In this document: positions 45,935 through 57,900 of the stretch, in pieces | Layout: every line of letters starts with the position of its first letter | Position numbering within the stretch: position 1 is the first letter of the stretch | Origin: Sequoia sempervirens | Taxonomy: Eukaryota > Streptophyta > Pinopsida > Cupressales > Cupressaceae | NCBI GenBank assembly: GCA_007258455.2 | Contig: VDFB02139074.1 | Coordinates: forward strand, 44,048 to 108,047 | Length of the DNA: 64,000 nucleotides | Direction: 5' to 3' | Made by a program: the position numbers and the translations under genes | Notes under the pieces: generated by a model | Database searches by the model: none | Seen by the model: only the letters and a program-made list of their open reading frames with translations | Told to the model about the DNA's origin: nothing

Positions 45935-46240
45935 GCGCTGCAAAACATATTACGGGCGCTAAAATATTCGTCACGGGTGATAAAATAGTAGTTATGGGCG
46001 CTGAAAGATTAATTACGGGTGCTAAAACAGTCGTTACGGGTGCTGAAACAGTAATCACGGGCACTGAAAGATTAGTCACGGGCGCTGAAAGATTAGTTAC
46101 GGGCGCTAAAACAGTCGTTACTGGCGCTAAAACAGTCATTACGGGCGCTGAAACAGTAATCACGGGCGCTAAAAGATTAGTCACGGGCGCTGAAAGATTA
46201 GTTACGGGCACTGAAAGATTAGTTACGGATGCTAAACTGG
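45935..46240. repeat. 21 bp tandem array with GCGCT cores in the T3 leader
   Basis: Fourteen full 21 bp units (45935-46228) and a partial unit are present. A typical unit is GCGCTGAAAGATTAGTTACGG. Three subtypes alternate (AAAACAGTCGTT, GAAACAGTAATC, GAAAGATTAGTY), partly as a four-unit 84 bp higher-order pattern. Because 21 is a multiple of three, both strands have open frames through it; these are not genes. It lies about 120 bp from the 5' LTR. Confidence 0.95.
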
Positions 46241-46338
46241 AGGTATTCTTCCGAAAATGTGTCGTCTGCGCTATTCCGCTATTTTTTTCTGTAACCTGTC
46301 AAAAAAACTGCAAACAAAGCATTAAAAAGGGGGCAAGT

Positions 46339-46356
46339 GCCCCATGGTGGGCGCCA
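46339..46356 (-). promoter_or_regulatory. T3 primer-binding site
   Basis: TGGCGCCCACCATGGGGC on the minus strand, four bases after the 5' LTR. It is a different site from T1 and T2. It is followed by a small GGGGC/GCCCC hairpin. Confidence 0.8.
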
Positions 46357-46360
46357 AAAA

Positions 46361-47587
46361 TGTGTTATATGCTTAATTGTAATGTAAATGAAAACATAAA
46401 AACACTAAATGAAACCTTAATCTAAAGAAATTGAACTAAATTAAAACAAACAAAATTCTTTAGTGCCGTCCCATTTTTCTCTATCCACAGAGATTCTTTT
46501 GAAGCTTTTTGGCTCTCAGATTGTGTAAGCTTCTCCAAATGGCTGCTGCAGAACGAGTATGCAAAAGAAAACTATTCTAGATGCTGATGAAAGTGAAAAT
46601 ACAGATGAATATGGATAGGGGCTGTAAATTATGTACAGGGGCTGTGAATTGAAAATGTCATGATTCTACTGCTATTATGCTATGATTCTATGCTATTGCT
46701 ATGAAAATGCTCTATGAATGCTGGGAATACTATGCAATTTTCCTATAGTTTACTTGCTTCAAATTCTATATGATTTTGGAGCTCCCGGCAGCTGTATTTA
46801 TAGATTTTTTGCAGGCTTCATCCCGGCTGGCAAGAATCTACGGCTATGAATTTGTCTGGTAAGTTTGAATGGTGAGAGATTGAGAGGTTGAGAAGAAAAT
46901 GGGGGAGGTTGAGAGGTTGGAGAGAAGAATGGAATCCTGTCTTCAACCCACGGGAACAAGCCTGCACAGAAACAGAGAAATTTAATTTTCTGTTTTGGCA
47001 GTTTGTTTCCCGGGAGTTGAAGATAAATCCCAAATTAAATAAATATTTAAATTTATTTAATTTTATTTATTGCTTTTGATATTTGATTTTTGAAAACTAT
47101 AGAAGAATTAAATATTTTTGGAATATTTAATCATGATGTGACTTTAGAAGATTTTTGAAATATTTAGAAGAATTAATTAAATATTTTTGGAAATATTTAT
47201 TATGAATAGATTTTTGAATTGAATTAGAGGAATTTTGAAATGATTTAAGAATGAATATTGGATTAGAGGAAATAATCAAATATTTTGGAATATTTAATTA
47301 CAAATGATATTTAGAAGAATTATAATATTTTAATCTTTATTTGAATAAAATATTCAAACTAAGATTATATGATAATTAATATAAATAAATTGTAACATTT
47401 ATTTAATTAATTAAGAAATGAATATGAAAAGGTGATTAAATATTTAATCGAAATGAAATCATGAACAATATAAATAAATTATTTAAATTTATTTATATGT
47501 AGATAGAATCAAAAGATTTTAATTAAATATTAAAAATATTTAATTAATTACCAGACAATGTGATATGACCATTGTTAAGTGTATACA
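46361..47587 (-). repeat. T3 5' LTR
   Basis: This LTR is 1227 bp, TG...CA on the minus strand. Differences from the 3' LTR: single substitutions near 46519, 46566 and 46741 and one missing base near 47200. Confidence 0.95.
46795..46802 (-). promoter_or_regulatory. T3 5' LTR TATA box
   Basis: TATAAATA on the minus strand, about 785 bp into the LTR and followed by a GC-richer CAGCTGCCGGGAGC stretch. It is the likely promoter of the Gag-Pol transcript. Confidence 0.65.
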
Positions 47588-47592
47588 ACACT
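47588..47592. repeat. T3 target-site duplication, right copy
   Basis: ACACT, matching 31466-31470. Confidence 0.9.
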
Positions 47593-47653
47593 AAATATGG
47601 CATTGTACACTAAATATGCTTCCCACTTCATACTCATGTTCAAACTTCCAACA
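47588..47653 (-). repeat. C1 3' LTR, inner piece
   Basis: This is the rest of the C1 3' LTR beyond T3. It matches the end of 51311-52613 except for a gap of about 60 bp after the shared TACACTAAATATGC phrase. On the minus strand the LTR begins TGTTGGAAGTTTGAAC. Confidence 0.75.
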
Positions 47654-47668
47654 ATATCCCTCTTTGGC
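47654..47668 (-). promoter_or_regulatory. C1 polypurine tract
   Basis: GCCAAAGAGGGATAT on the minus strand touches the 3' LTR. A similar GCCAAAGGAGGATA motif stands 155 bp upstream (near 47805-47818). Confidence 0.6.
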
Positions 47669-47899
47669 ATTGATGGAAATGTACATATAAAAAAAAACTC
47701 ATGCTGATAGAAAACCAACCAAATTCTCCCCGTTACAAAATTTTTCTTGACTTCCAAAAATATTTTCCAAATTTTATTTTTTTCTTCTTATAATCTATCT
47801 ATATCCTCCTTTGGCATCAATGGAAAAGGTCATGAAGGGGTCTGGTATATTTCACTTGAATATGTGTATGTATACATCAAAATTGATGAAAAAAAGATA

Positions 47900-50193
47900 T
47901 GGAAATGTTAACTTGAAGAAGATCCCTTGAGATCTTTCAAGATATCCTACCATGTAGCTTTACCTTCTTCCCAAGAACCTTTTGCATTTACAAGAGTCTT
48001 GCATAGTAATTAAAGCCTTATTAAAGACTCTATACCTTCTTCCATAGTGTTGGGGCTGAGATTGATTTCTAATCGACTACCAACGATGTTAAGAGCACTA
48101 GATATAGGAGTGTGCTTGACTTTTACCAAATCTCTAAGTGCCACATATTGCTTGATCACTTCTATTCTTTGATTTTGAGGACAAAAGAACTTTTCCTATA
48201 GTTGCATAATGTAGGACCATCTCTGATTGTCCCTATCATTTTCCAAGCTACAAAAATCTGTTTGACTGCTCAATTGAATTTCATTTTATCTTATTTCATC
48301 TCTTGCATTTAATGTCTAGTTAGAACAATTTAGGTAGAAAGATACTAAATCCTAAGCTTGATTTTCACAATCCTAAACATCCTTTAATTCCTTCAAAACT
48401 CTTTGGTGTGTGCCTAAATCTCTCTTCTTGATGCCTTCTAGGTTTTCTTTTGTACTCCTTATATTTGAGACATTTTCTATTTTTTCTTTCATTCTAGAGA
48501 TGTATGCTTTCAAACAATCAATCATACTCCTAAGATTTTCCAAAGTGGATATAGATGAATTAAATCTAGCACTGAGAATAATTTCTTGTAAGTATTTTAA
48601 TGTTTTATCTAGGTCTTGTATTTTTTCACTTTCATGCTCAAGTTGGGTTATTTCAAATAAGCTTCCTTATTGTTCAATGAACTCTTTCTTAAAACTAATT
48701 TTTCACTTCTTTCCCATTCTCTTTGAACTACCAGAGGCTTCAGTAATAGATATTTCTTCTACATCTATTTTGTTGTGGTTCTTTGGGATTTCTAAAAGAA
48801 ATTTTGCATAATGATCAACTTATATTTCAGTTAATTCATAATGCAACTAAAAAATCCACACAATTCTAGACTCAACCACTTCTATGTAACAAAAATCAGT
48901 AGAGACAAGGAAATTGATGTTTCTAGAGAATTTCTCACCACACTTTCTATAATTCTTATTCTCTTATTCATCCTCGTCTAATTCTTTCCAAATAATTTTG
49001 CAAGAGAAATTTCTTGAGCATCTGAACCACTAAGATTTATTAGGAGATTCCTTATCTGGTGTGCTATCAGTTCTTCATTTATCCATTCAACCTTTCCAAT
49101 AACTGATAACTCCATAAAGTAAAAGAGTAAGAAAATTGTTAAAGTGTCATACTACAATGTACTCTTCTTATTCTTTTTTATTTCTTTCAAATTATTCATT
49201 ATGTTTTGTCGAAGTAACTCAGACATATCATAGTTTGTACCATTCTTAAACATATCAAATGCAATGTATATAAAATTAGTAGAAATTGTATTTTCATTGC
49301 AAGGCATGCAAATTTTATTTCCAATGAGCATTGCAGCATATTGGATGACCAAATCTTCAATTGTAATCAAGTATTGCTCCTTTCCTTCAAGATTCTCTCT
49401 AGTCATCTCCCTTATCTCTTGATCATTGACATTCTTCCACTTCAAAACTGGTCTCGAGGACCACAAACCAATCACATCCCTTATAGCTTCTCTAGTTATC
49501 CAGTGTTCTTGATCAATCCAAATAGATTCACCATGAGTCCTACTTAATTCCATTCATATGTATTTCTTGTTGAATTAAAATAGAGGGAACTTTTTCCATA
49601 CATCCAATTTCTTTTCAACTAAGGTTTTATATGCATGCATCATAGTTTTCTTCCAATTCATTCTTCCACATAATACTTAATCGAATAGGTGAAATTTTGT
49701 CAAATTTTCCATAAATGTGTACATAAATATCTTTTGTATGTATCACTCTAAGGGGAGTGCAAGAAAATGAACCCACCAAATCTTTTGACAATTTTTTTAG
49801 AGAATATCCTTTTAACCTGATTTGCAATTTTTTTGAAACATTCACAAACTTCATACCATCGATTTCATTAAAATTCAAAATTGTACAATAGAATTGCTTA
49901 AGCATAATACTTGTGTAATTTTCTTTGGCAAAGAAAAGGGTTTTGATGTGAAGCTTTTGGAGCACACCTCGATTCGACTTCCTCTTCTTCAATTTGCATT
50001 TCCTTCACATCAAATGATTTTTTCTTTTCAAATATGTTTTAGGCTCCATGATATGACCCATATGAATAAGTGTGTTAGCAATAAATGTTGTAGATTTTTT
50101 TTTCAAACTTCTAGCCAACTTCACTTCGCAATAATTCCTTCTGCAACTCTCTAAAATAGCTTTATAAATCCTTTTTACAAGACATAGCTTCAT
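47900..50193 (-). pseudogene. C1 extra ORF of unknown function
   Basis: Several minus-strand frames between the zinc knuckles and the polypurine tract form one decayed protein. Segments are 49992-49627 (GYSLKKLSKDLVGSFSCTPL), 49553-49152 (REAIRDVIGLWSSRPV, then NYDMSELLRQNIMNNLKEIK), a helical stretch around 48800-49130 and a coiled coil at about 48700-48380 (TLKYLQEIILSARFNSSIS). The part with ELLRQNIMNNLKEIK corresponds to ELMREKLLDNLKRTM in C2, with a similar hydrophobic pattern before and after it. It resembles no pol enzyme. It replaces pol in position. Function is unknown. Confidence 0.5.
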
Positions 50194-50328
50194 GTCATGA
50201 CTATCGTGACATCTGGTATTTGAAGGTTTTTAGAAATTTTCTAGTGTTGCTCCCCCTAAGAAATTGTATGGACTTAGTTTCTGATGGGATTGTGTGCACC
50301 AAAGGTTGGTATAAATAAAATTGATAAT

Positions 50329-51250
50329 TCATTCCATTTCCTTCTTAACTTTTGTTGGATCAATCTTAATGATTGGTTCATATCTCTTTATCGCTTTGTT
50401 ACTTCTCATATTTCCACTTCTACAATCTCTAACAAAGTGTCCCAAATTATCACAATCATAACAAACAATATTCTTCCATCCAAATTGTCTTTTACTCAAT
50501 CTATTATCACAGTAGTTAGCTTTATGTCCAAATGAATTACAATAGTAATAGTAGCCGCTCAATGGATAAATCATCTTATTCAACTTATGATATCTACATT
50601 ATTTATTTTTTTGTTCAATCCTTTTACATACAAAACATTGATTAGAGAATGACAAAGAATTCTATTTCATTTTATTTTCACAATCTTTTTCCCTATGTCC
50701 AAACTTACTACAAGAAAAAAAAACCATTAAGGGATATGTACCTTTGAGCATTAGGTTGTTTGATAGGAATCCTTCTGGTATTTCCACCATTACTTTGAGC
50801 CTTAAAGTCAGGGGTGATTCACCTTTGAAATTTTTCCTTCAAATCCCAAACCACTTTTGTCCTTATAGTGTCTTTGTCCTACAATCAGTTCATCCAACAT
50901 TGTAGAGCTTGTTGCAAATTTATCTTTATGTCTTCTATCCTTTTCCAATTCCAAGTTTAGAATTTTCAATTCTTGTTCAATCTTTGCACATTCACCCATC
51001 TTCCTTTGTATTTCAATTTTCTGACACTCTTCAATTTTTATCTTTTCTTCCAATTGTTCTTTTAGTCCAATGATGTCTGCGTTTACTTTGTTTCAATGAT
51101 TACTTACTTCACTATAATTTTCTTTTAGCTTCTTAATGAACTCATTTTCTTCCTTTAGTTTATCCTTCAAATCTTCATTTTATTTTGTATGCTTAGCAGA
51201 GATCTCTTCTAGAGGAATAAGAAATATCTAATGTTCCATGTATTTGAATT
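50329..51250 (-). pseudogene. C1 gag: coiled coil and several zinc knuckles
   Basis: Starting shortly after the primer site, this encodes a charged coiled coil (51220-50900; open frame from 51053 with KIEECQKIEIQRKM), then TMLDELIVGQRHYKDKSGLG and GFEGKISKVNHP, a phrase typical of plant Copia Gag. At least three CCHC-type knuckles follow: one near 50690 (FGHREKDC), one starting YYCNSFGHKANYC and one starting CYDCDNLGHFVRDC (50329-50583). No N-terminal Gag domain is visible before the coiled coil. Frameshifts and stops separate the parts. The knuckles would bind the element RNA. Confidence 0.75.
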
Positions 51251-51293
51251 TTATGACCTTCCCCAAGCTGTAAGACTTCTTTAGAGGAACCAA

Positions 51294-51305
51294 GCTCTAA
51301 TACCA
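51294..51305 (-). promoter_or_regulatory. C1 primer-binding site
   Basis: TGGTATTAGAGC on the minus strand, one base from the usual initiator-tRNA-Met site TGGTATCAGAGC, five bases after the 5' LTR. Confidence 0.8.
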
Positions 51306-51310
51306 ATTAT

Positions 51311-52613
51311 TGATTGTCTAGAATACTGAGAGGGGGTGGGGGTGAATCAGTATTCTATTAAACCATTTAGTTGTAGACCATCCAATTATTAAAGCACACA
51401 TACTTGCTAACAATAATTAAAACATAGAAAAAGAACATGACATCATAAAACACATCAACAACATATTTTTACATGGAACACCCAAAATGGGAATAACCAT
51501 AGTGTGGATTATCTCACAATATATTATATCTGGATAAAGTATATTGCAGGGCTCACTGCCAAGACTCACTATCCTTCAAAGGATCAAATCCAGAGTACAA
51601 AATGATATGGATCACTTGAAAGATACAAAATATTATGGATCACTGCCAAAATGTGAACTAATGGAATACACCTATGTATAGGTTTCAATTCCAATGAAGC
51701 TCTAAATATGAAGTACTTCCTTGCTCAATAGTTGAATAACAATTCTACTCTAATCCTTAACTTCTACCACTATACACTACTCACATTTTATAGATCATTT
51801 TAGCTCACATATACACTTCACATCTTCACCCACACCCTTTCAAAAATATCTCATATATATACAATTACATTTCATACATGAATTAGGTGAGACTAATTAT
51901 ATGTAAACAAAACAATCTAAAATAGCTCTTTTTGGCATCATACAAAACTTAAAACATATTTTTACCCAAGAAAAATGTGTACTACTCAATCTCAAGTTGA
52001 CATGGACCTAAAAATTATTCAACTAACATCTGAAAGGTATAATTAATCTTATTAATATGTATCATGCATTTGGTTTTCCAAGAATAGGACTTAATCACAA
52101 AAACTCTGAACCAACATGCTTCTTCAAGTAAACACCTTCGAGATATAATATTAATTTAGTTTCTCTTTGCATCAACATCAAAGAGACTAAATTTAGAACC
52201 ATAGCATTAGAAAAATATTTTGAAGAAAATGTCGAATATTTGATACTGCTATACTGAATAGAGAAATGACTATAGTATATACAGTTTAGTTATCTATCAT
52301 TGATAAATTCATGTATACAACACAAAAATTCTCAAGATCATTAATATAGTTGTATGAATGGGTCATAATAATATTATTGAGAGAGCATAATCACATATCC
52401 TCTTGCAGTGAAGTCTAGACCCAAAAACCAACACACTAGAACATAACATTATTATCAAAGAACACTTAACCAAAACTCTGATAGATCAAATTCTAGCATA
52501 GATGGTATTGTACACTAAATATGCATCCCACAATGTTGACATCAATGACAACACTGGAACAACTGAATCAACCTATGTAGGTGCACTTCATGCTCATTTT
52601 CAAATTTCTAACA
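51311..52613 (-). repeat. C1 5' LTR
   Basis: This LTR is about 1303 bp. On the plus strand it runs from TGATTGTCTAGAATACTG to TTTCTAACA. Its inner end holds AGAGGGGGTGGGGGTGAATC, a phrase also seen in C2 (AGAGAGGGGGTGGGTGAATT) and, as its complement, in C3. It lacks the SINE carried by the other LTR. Confidence 0.78.
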
Positions 52614-54369
52614 CTAGGGCCTACAAAGTTTTCCTTGAAACCAAAATAGCAATTGTGACAACCCTAGTTCACAAACCCTACTGCTACCACTAGTTTTCTC
52701 TTTCAATTTTCTCTTTACTAAAAAATCTACACAAAAATGTAGAAATTTAACTTACTCAAGAAACCCTAGCTCTTATGCTCTTCAAATTTTCTTTCCTTTG
52801 ATATCACATGTGTCCTCACGTTAAAATTCTTGTTTAAATGACGAAGAAATACATAATTCAATATTTTATGGCATCTGGATTGAGCAGATAATGCATTAAT
52901 GGTGAATGACAGTTGGCATGATAAAACAAGATTATTTTATCAAATAGTCATTCTAGTTTAAACTTAAACTATTGATGTCTTGTTTTAAAACAAGATCAAC
53001 GGTTGTTGCACATCTTTTGCATGACTCCTTTCTTTTTGGTACCTTAGCATGAAACCACAACGTGAACAATAGATGTGATGAGATGATATGTTTCCATGTA
53101 ACTTCCTATTGTTACCTCCATTTTAGGAGCCATCACCTATTGCTCTTTAGTATCTAGATTGATGAACTAAATATTTGATGTGATGCAAAGTAACTTAATG
53201 CCATTGCAAATTATAAAAAGGTGTTGGGGTTGCTAAGATGAAACAACAATGTGAAGGCTCCTCATGATGTGAAGGAACATTCCACAACATATCCTCCATC
53301 CTTCCATCACACATTGCATTTAGTTGTCTACCCTTTCCTTTTATATTTATGAATTGTTAAAGGGACACGATGAAACAATTGAGAAAGCCTTTCATCGCAG
53401 ATTGCTTCTTTCTTTGTCTTTAGATGAGTGCATTTCATAATACAAAGGATGTATGTGATGCACTAACAAGGTGACACTTGTATGTGGAATATCCTTTAAG
53501 ATGTTCCCTCTTCTTCCCATTTTCCATGAAGCACATCACATATCACATTTCATGTGTGTAACTTTTGATGCAAAAATGCAATATGAAGAGGGGGTGTGAT
53601 GATTTGACACGTGTTCTAGTATCTTTTAGCATAATCTTCTTTTCCTTCAAGATGTCAATCACTCATTGCAGTTTAGAGGCAAACAAGAAATGAGCTAATA
53701 GTGATGTGAAGGGCTCAAGTGATGAAAAGGAAAGATCAATAAGGCATCACATATCACACAAAGGGTTTTGGGAAGCTTAAGCATAAATGTGACACGAAAG
53801 AGGTGTGAGATGTGAAGGTAATGATAAGGCATTGCATATCACAATTTTGAAACTAGTGGTGTAATGGAAAAGCACAATATATTGGAAGCTTGCAATGAAA
53901 ATACTTAATTGAATCAAATATGCACATGCATCACAAGTTTTTTTAAAGAAGGGGTCATCTAGGTAACATGGGTAAATAGGACATAAAAAAACCTTAAGGT
54001 GTAACCCAAAATTAGGATAAAAGAGAGAACTACTTCAAGACACCGACCATAGGAAATATTAAAACCACGGACCATGAAAAAGGGATTTTTATGCAAAGGG
54101 AAAAATTGGTAACCCTAGGCATAGGGGACTAGTCAACACATGGATTCATTAACTTAAGTGTTAACTTAGATGCTTAGGGACCTGTTACAACAAGTCAATG
54201 AAAAATTATATCAAATATAACAAGGGTAAAAAAATGAATTAAGGTTTCTCTTCCAAAGGTTGATTAATCCTAAACACTATAGCATAACACCTACCAATGA
54301 AGAAACCAATAAAACTTAGGAAATAATGGAATGAATATCAGGGGAACATAATTTTTTTTTAAGGGTTCC
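52614..54369. other. Unassigned region between C1 and C2
   Basis: There is no recognisable ORF, RNA gene or LTR boundary. Several phrases with ATGTGATG, CACATATCACA and GATGTGAAGG recur between 53080 and 53900, which suggests an old diverged repeat. A part of the missing C2 3' LTR may be hidden at the right end. Confidence 0.5.
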
Positions 54370-54585
54370 ACCATTAATCAAGGAATTTTGAAATCTAACA
54401 ATGAACATCACATGACAATGTACATGTACTAGTGATAGCATTTTTTACATCCAATCACGAACTTCAATTGATGAGACAATATTATAATATTTTGACATCC
54501 AACCATGAACTGTCATATAAGATAAGTGCATATGGTATCAACAAAGGTTGAAATCAATGACAACACACTATCTACACATTTTACA
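54370..54585 (-). repeat. C2 3' LTR remnant
   Basis: This aligns with about 60405-60614 of the C2 5' LTR. Both contain three spaced copies of a TTTGACATCCAACCATGAAC-type phrase about 60 bp apart. The match fades left of 54370. Confidence 0.65.
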
Positions 54586-54600
54586 ATAAGCTCCCCTTTT
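54586..54600 (-). promoter_or_regulatory. C2 polypurine tract
   Basis: AAAAGGGGAGCTTAT on the minus strand touches the LTR. A second purine-rich motif (GTCAAAGGGGGAGA) lies about 40 bp upstream, the same doubled arrangement as in C1. Confidence 0.55.
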
Positions 54601-54899
54601 GTCATTGATGGCAACACTTACAAAATTTTCCATTTTCTCTCCCCCTTTGACATCAAGAGCAATGGGTAGGTGCTTGTGTAAACACATATGGACTATATAG
54701 GATTTTATAGTTTACTCTCCCTTACTCCAAAGTTTTTTTCTACATACATAGAATCCAAAATAATTTTCTACTATCTACTTCACATATTTACACATCAAAA
54801 TGTTACAAAAGCTATGTTATCAAAACATACAAAAGTTTGACTGAATATGAGAATTTTCGTGTACATTGACTCAAGCTAAGTCAAGGAGTTGTCTCATTG

Positions 54900-57800
54900 C
54901 ATATTTATAAAATTTGTTATCTAGATTTGACTTAGTAGATGATAATTATTTTCTTTTTCTTCTTCCAAGGAGGATGGTATTTGATTTTTTTCTTCAACTC
55001 CTTTTTCTCCTACTAGGAGACCAGTTAGAGATACTAACTTTAGGTTCTACCTCTTGCAGGTATTTTACTTTTACTTTTATTTTCTCCCTTTGGTCTTGCA
55101 CTTGCTATATCTAGGAGTGTAGCTTCTCTATTTGTGGTGTAATGGAACAATCTCTATATATCTTGTATCGAATCATAAGTAGTAGCCACATTTTTGGATC
55201 TTCACTTCCATGAAATTTATATGATCCTTAGGGATTTTTGTGGTGGTAGGCCATTGCAGATAGAAAAGGTATAATAACTTTTCCTCCTCCATAAAATTTT
55301 GAATATCTTATATGACCCTTTTTAGGTTTTCATGTGCCTTTGCACGTTTCATGGAGGCCTTAGATAGAATCTTGTTTTCAATATTTAACTCGACTTGCTT
55401 CTCAAGATAGGTAGAGTGTTCCATAAGGGAAACCATTAGTTATTTTATCTATTGAGTGAGTAGTAGAGATGAATTCCTTTTTGCATTAGGAATTTTAGCT
55501 TCAATTATTTTGACAACCTCCTATAAATTCTTTGAGATATCTACTTTCTACTGCAATATCTCTTCCCATGCAGATGAGAGGAAGATATCACCAAGTTGCA
55601 AATTTTGCAATGATGATAAATTTGACATGTTAAATTACTTGTACAACATAGGAAACTACAACAATTATGGGGAAATTGTATGTTGAATTTGTTTCTTATG
55701 AGTAAGAAACTCTTTGATTGAATTAATGGGGTATGATTAAGTAGATGCCTTATGAGTTTTTCATGCATGTACTCTAGAAGTGGATGCATCTTCATTTTCT
55801 TGTTGATCCTATTGATCAGTGTTCTCTAAAAGAGGTGTATCATGTACACCATGACTAGAAGAAGCATGCTCTACATCATGATATACTTTTTCTTCTTTAT
55901 CCTCTTGTGATTCTTGTTAAATAGTGTCATGCTGAGGGGACATATGTGACTGCTCCACATTCTTAGCAACTCTTACTTCTTCAAGGATTTTATTTATCAC
56001 TTCTTCAATCTCCTGAATTTTGGATCTATCTTCCTTGTCCATTCTCATAAGGATGTCTACTCTATGTTTTGTTCTCAATTCCTATGCTTACCTCTGAGAG
56101 ATTTTATCTTTTTATTCCTAGGAGATAGAGGATCTCATGTTGTCAACAACGTCCTTCCTAATTTCATCATATATTTCAATTATCTTCTCTTTTTTTCCTT
56201 AGGGCTTGAACTTTAATCTCTAACGTATCTTCTATGATCTTGTTGATCTAGCCTCATTGTACTTGATCATGTACATGAATTTTTCTATTTCAATAGCCCT
56301 TTGGTCATCAAGAGGAGCTTCCAGATGTAATGTAGTTGCCTCTTTTAATAATCCATGACTTACAATACTATTAAATATAGCCCCATATTGATGAGGATCA
56401 TGAGGAGGTACCAAGAGAGGAGCTCTCTTTCTTTTCTCCACCTTACCTTTCAATTTAGAGTTACCTTCCTCTCCTTTTTCTTCTTCCTCTATCTCTTTTG
56501 TCTTAGCCTTCTTCCTCTAGGATTTTTGCTTGGGTCTTGGATGCTTCTTCTTAACACCTTTAGTTTGTGCCTTAGTTTCTGATGTAGCTCATTTCTCAAA
56601 AGTAGTTTGTGTAGGTTGTGGGGGAGTTTTAACTACAAAGGTTGATCTGCTTGACCTTCTTGGCACTTTCTCTAAAATATTTCCTTTAGGGTTTGAGGGA
56701 ATGTTTTTTGGATCCTTAGTAGAGGATTTAGGGGCTTTCTTGGTTATGTGAGGAATGCTTATTTTTTGAAAAAAATTATCAACCCTCTTTTCATGAGTCT
56801 CGTCCGCCTTCTTCTAAAGTATCTTATCCATTATTTCTATGTAGGTGCCAAAAATTTCTACAATAGTATCCTTGGGCTTTTTGAATATATTTTAAAGTAT
56901 GCTTGACTTTAGTAGGGGAGACCTCATAAGAAAATTTGGGAATCCAAGAGGTTCTTGGTTCCACAGCTTCAATATAAAAATAGTCCTTTTCAACAAGGAA
57001 TATAATCTTATCCTTTTATTTTATTACTATCTAGATCAAAGGGAATTCTTTCCCTATTCTGAATTTGTTCTTGTAGGTTCTTGAAAAATCCATAATATGT
57101 AGCATTGCAATCTTTTATATCAATATACCCTCTCATCTAATTTATTATCTAAGTAGCAACCAAAAAGTGTTATTTCTAGATATTTCCTTTGATTCTAGGT
57201 AGTTCATCCATAATTTAGAATGCAAGGAAAATAATTAGAGACCTAAAGCTTAAATTGTATTTGGTCTCCATGGTTCTCTTGAGGTTATCCAACAATTTCT
57301 CCCTCATCAATTCACATAGGCCAAAGTACTTTCCTTCTTTAATAATATGGTATGTAGTATGGATTGCAATACCAATTGTGGAGCCTTCTCTTTTAGTGAA
57401 ATACACTTTGTATGGTATTCCCATGGAAGCATACTTGACACCCCAATAATTGATTTCATTTATTGTTATGATTCCTTTGTCAAACTTTGTATTCGTTAAC
57501 TCTATAACCCTCTCATTCTTCACCACTTTCATTACCAACATAGGTTTGATTGCACACAACCTAATTATTGACTTATTTACATGTTTTATGATTCTATAGT
57601 TTTTTTCCAAATACATAAACTCATCAAGAATTATTCTCAAAAATGATCCTAACCCTTTCAACTTTGTCACAAAAATTAAGAAATTCCTTCCACACATCCA
57701 ACTCTTTAGTTGGTACATATGCATACTATGGTTTGTACCTGACATAGTCATCATCCAACAAGGTCTGCCTCAATTTGTCAAACATTCTATGGTAAATTTC

Positions 57801-57900
57801 ATTTATGGGGTCATGAATATAGATCTTAGCATAATTTTTGTACACCATATAAGGTGTAAATTTTTAGAATGCACCATCCTTGTCTACCTCCATAGTTTAA
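54900..57900 (-). pseudogene. C2 extra ORF of unknown function
   Basis: This is a decayed minus-strand coding region in the place where pol would be. The best segment is 57754-57215 (179 residues) with NEINYWGVKYASMGIPYKVY and GLCELMREKLLDNLKRTM, the latter corresponding to the C1 ORF. Further on, 56453-56232 has a lysine-rich start and LLVPPHDPHQYGAIFNSIV, and the last part is rich in Lys, Glu and Ser. No enzyme motif is visible. The boundaries are approximate because stops and frameshifts are frequent. Confidence 0.45.

Larger units (their letters stand above)
31471..47587 (-). mobile_element. T3: young, near-intact Tat-like Ty3/gypsy element with an antisense ORF
   Basis: This 16.1 kb element sits on the minus strand inside the 3' LTR of C1, flanked by ACACT duplications. 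LTRs are 1228 and 1227 bp and differ by three substitutions and one single-base indel, so insertion was recent. In its own orientation it reads 5' LTR, primer-binding site, tandem array, long leader, one 2315-residue Gag-Pol ORF, spacer, an antisense gene with a plant mobile domain, a second tandem array, polypurine tract and 3' LTR. The RT, RNase H, second RNase H, integrase order is that of Tat elements. It is the only element here that could be autonomous today. Confidence 0.95.
30294..52613 (-). mobile_element. C1: Copia-type gag-only element, split by T3
   Basis: On the minus strand this element reads 5' LTR (51311-52613), primer-binding site, gag with a coiled coil and zinc knuckles, an extra ORF of unknown function, a polypurine tract and a 3' LTR. 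The 3' LTR is in two pieces (47588-47653 and 30294-31470) because T3 inserted into it, and its far end is cut off where T2 begins. No pol domain is present in the 3.6 kb interior. The TGGTAT primer site and one knuckle-rich gag point to the Copia superfamily. It is non-autonomous and decayed. Confidence 0.75.

Noticed and set aside
45915..46425. ORFs of 98 and 143 codons on both strands in the 21 bp array
   Set aside because: They exist because 21 is a multiple of three; the proteins are pure 7-residue repeats. They are shadows of the array.
48410..48811. 133-codon plus-strand ORF in C1
   Set aside because: It is antisense to the coiled-coil part of the C1 extra ORF, which reads as a better protein on the minus strand.
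52502..52693. 63-codon ORF at the C1 LTR edge
   Set aside because: It crosses the LTR boundary and has no recognisable domain; the LTR edge explains the sequence.
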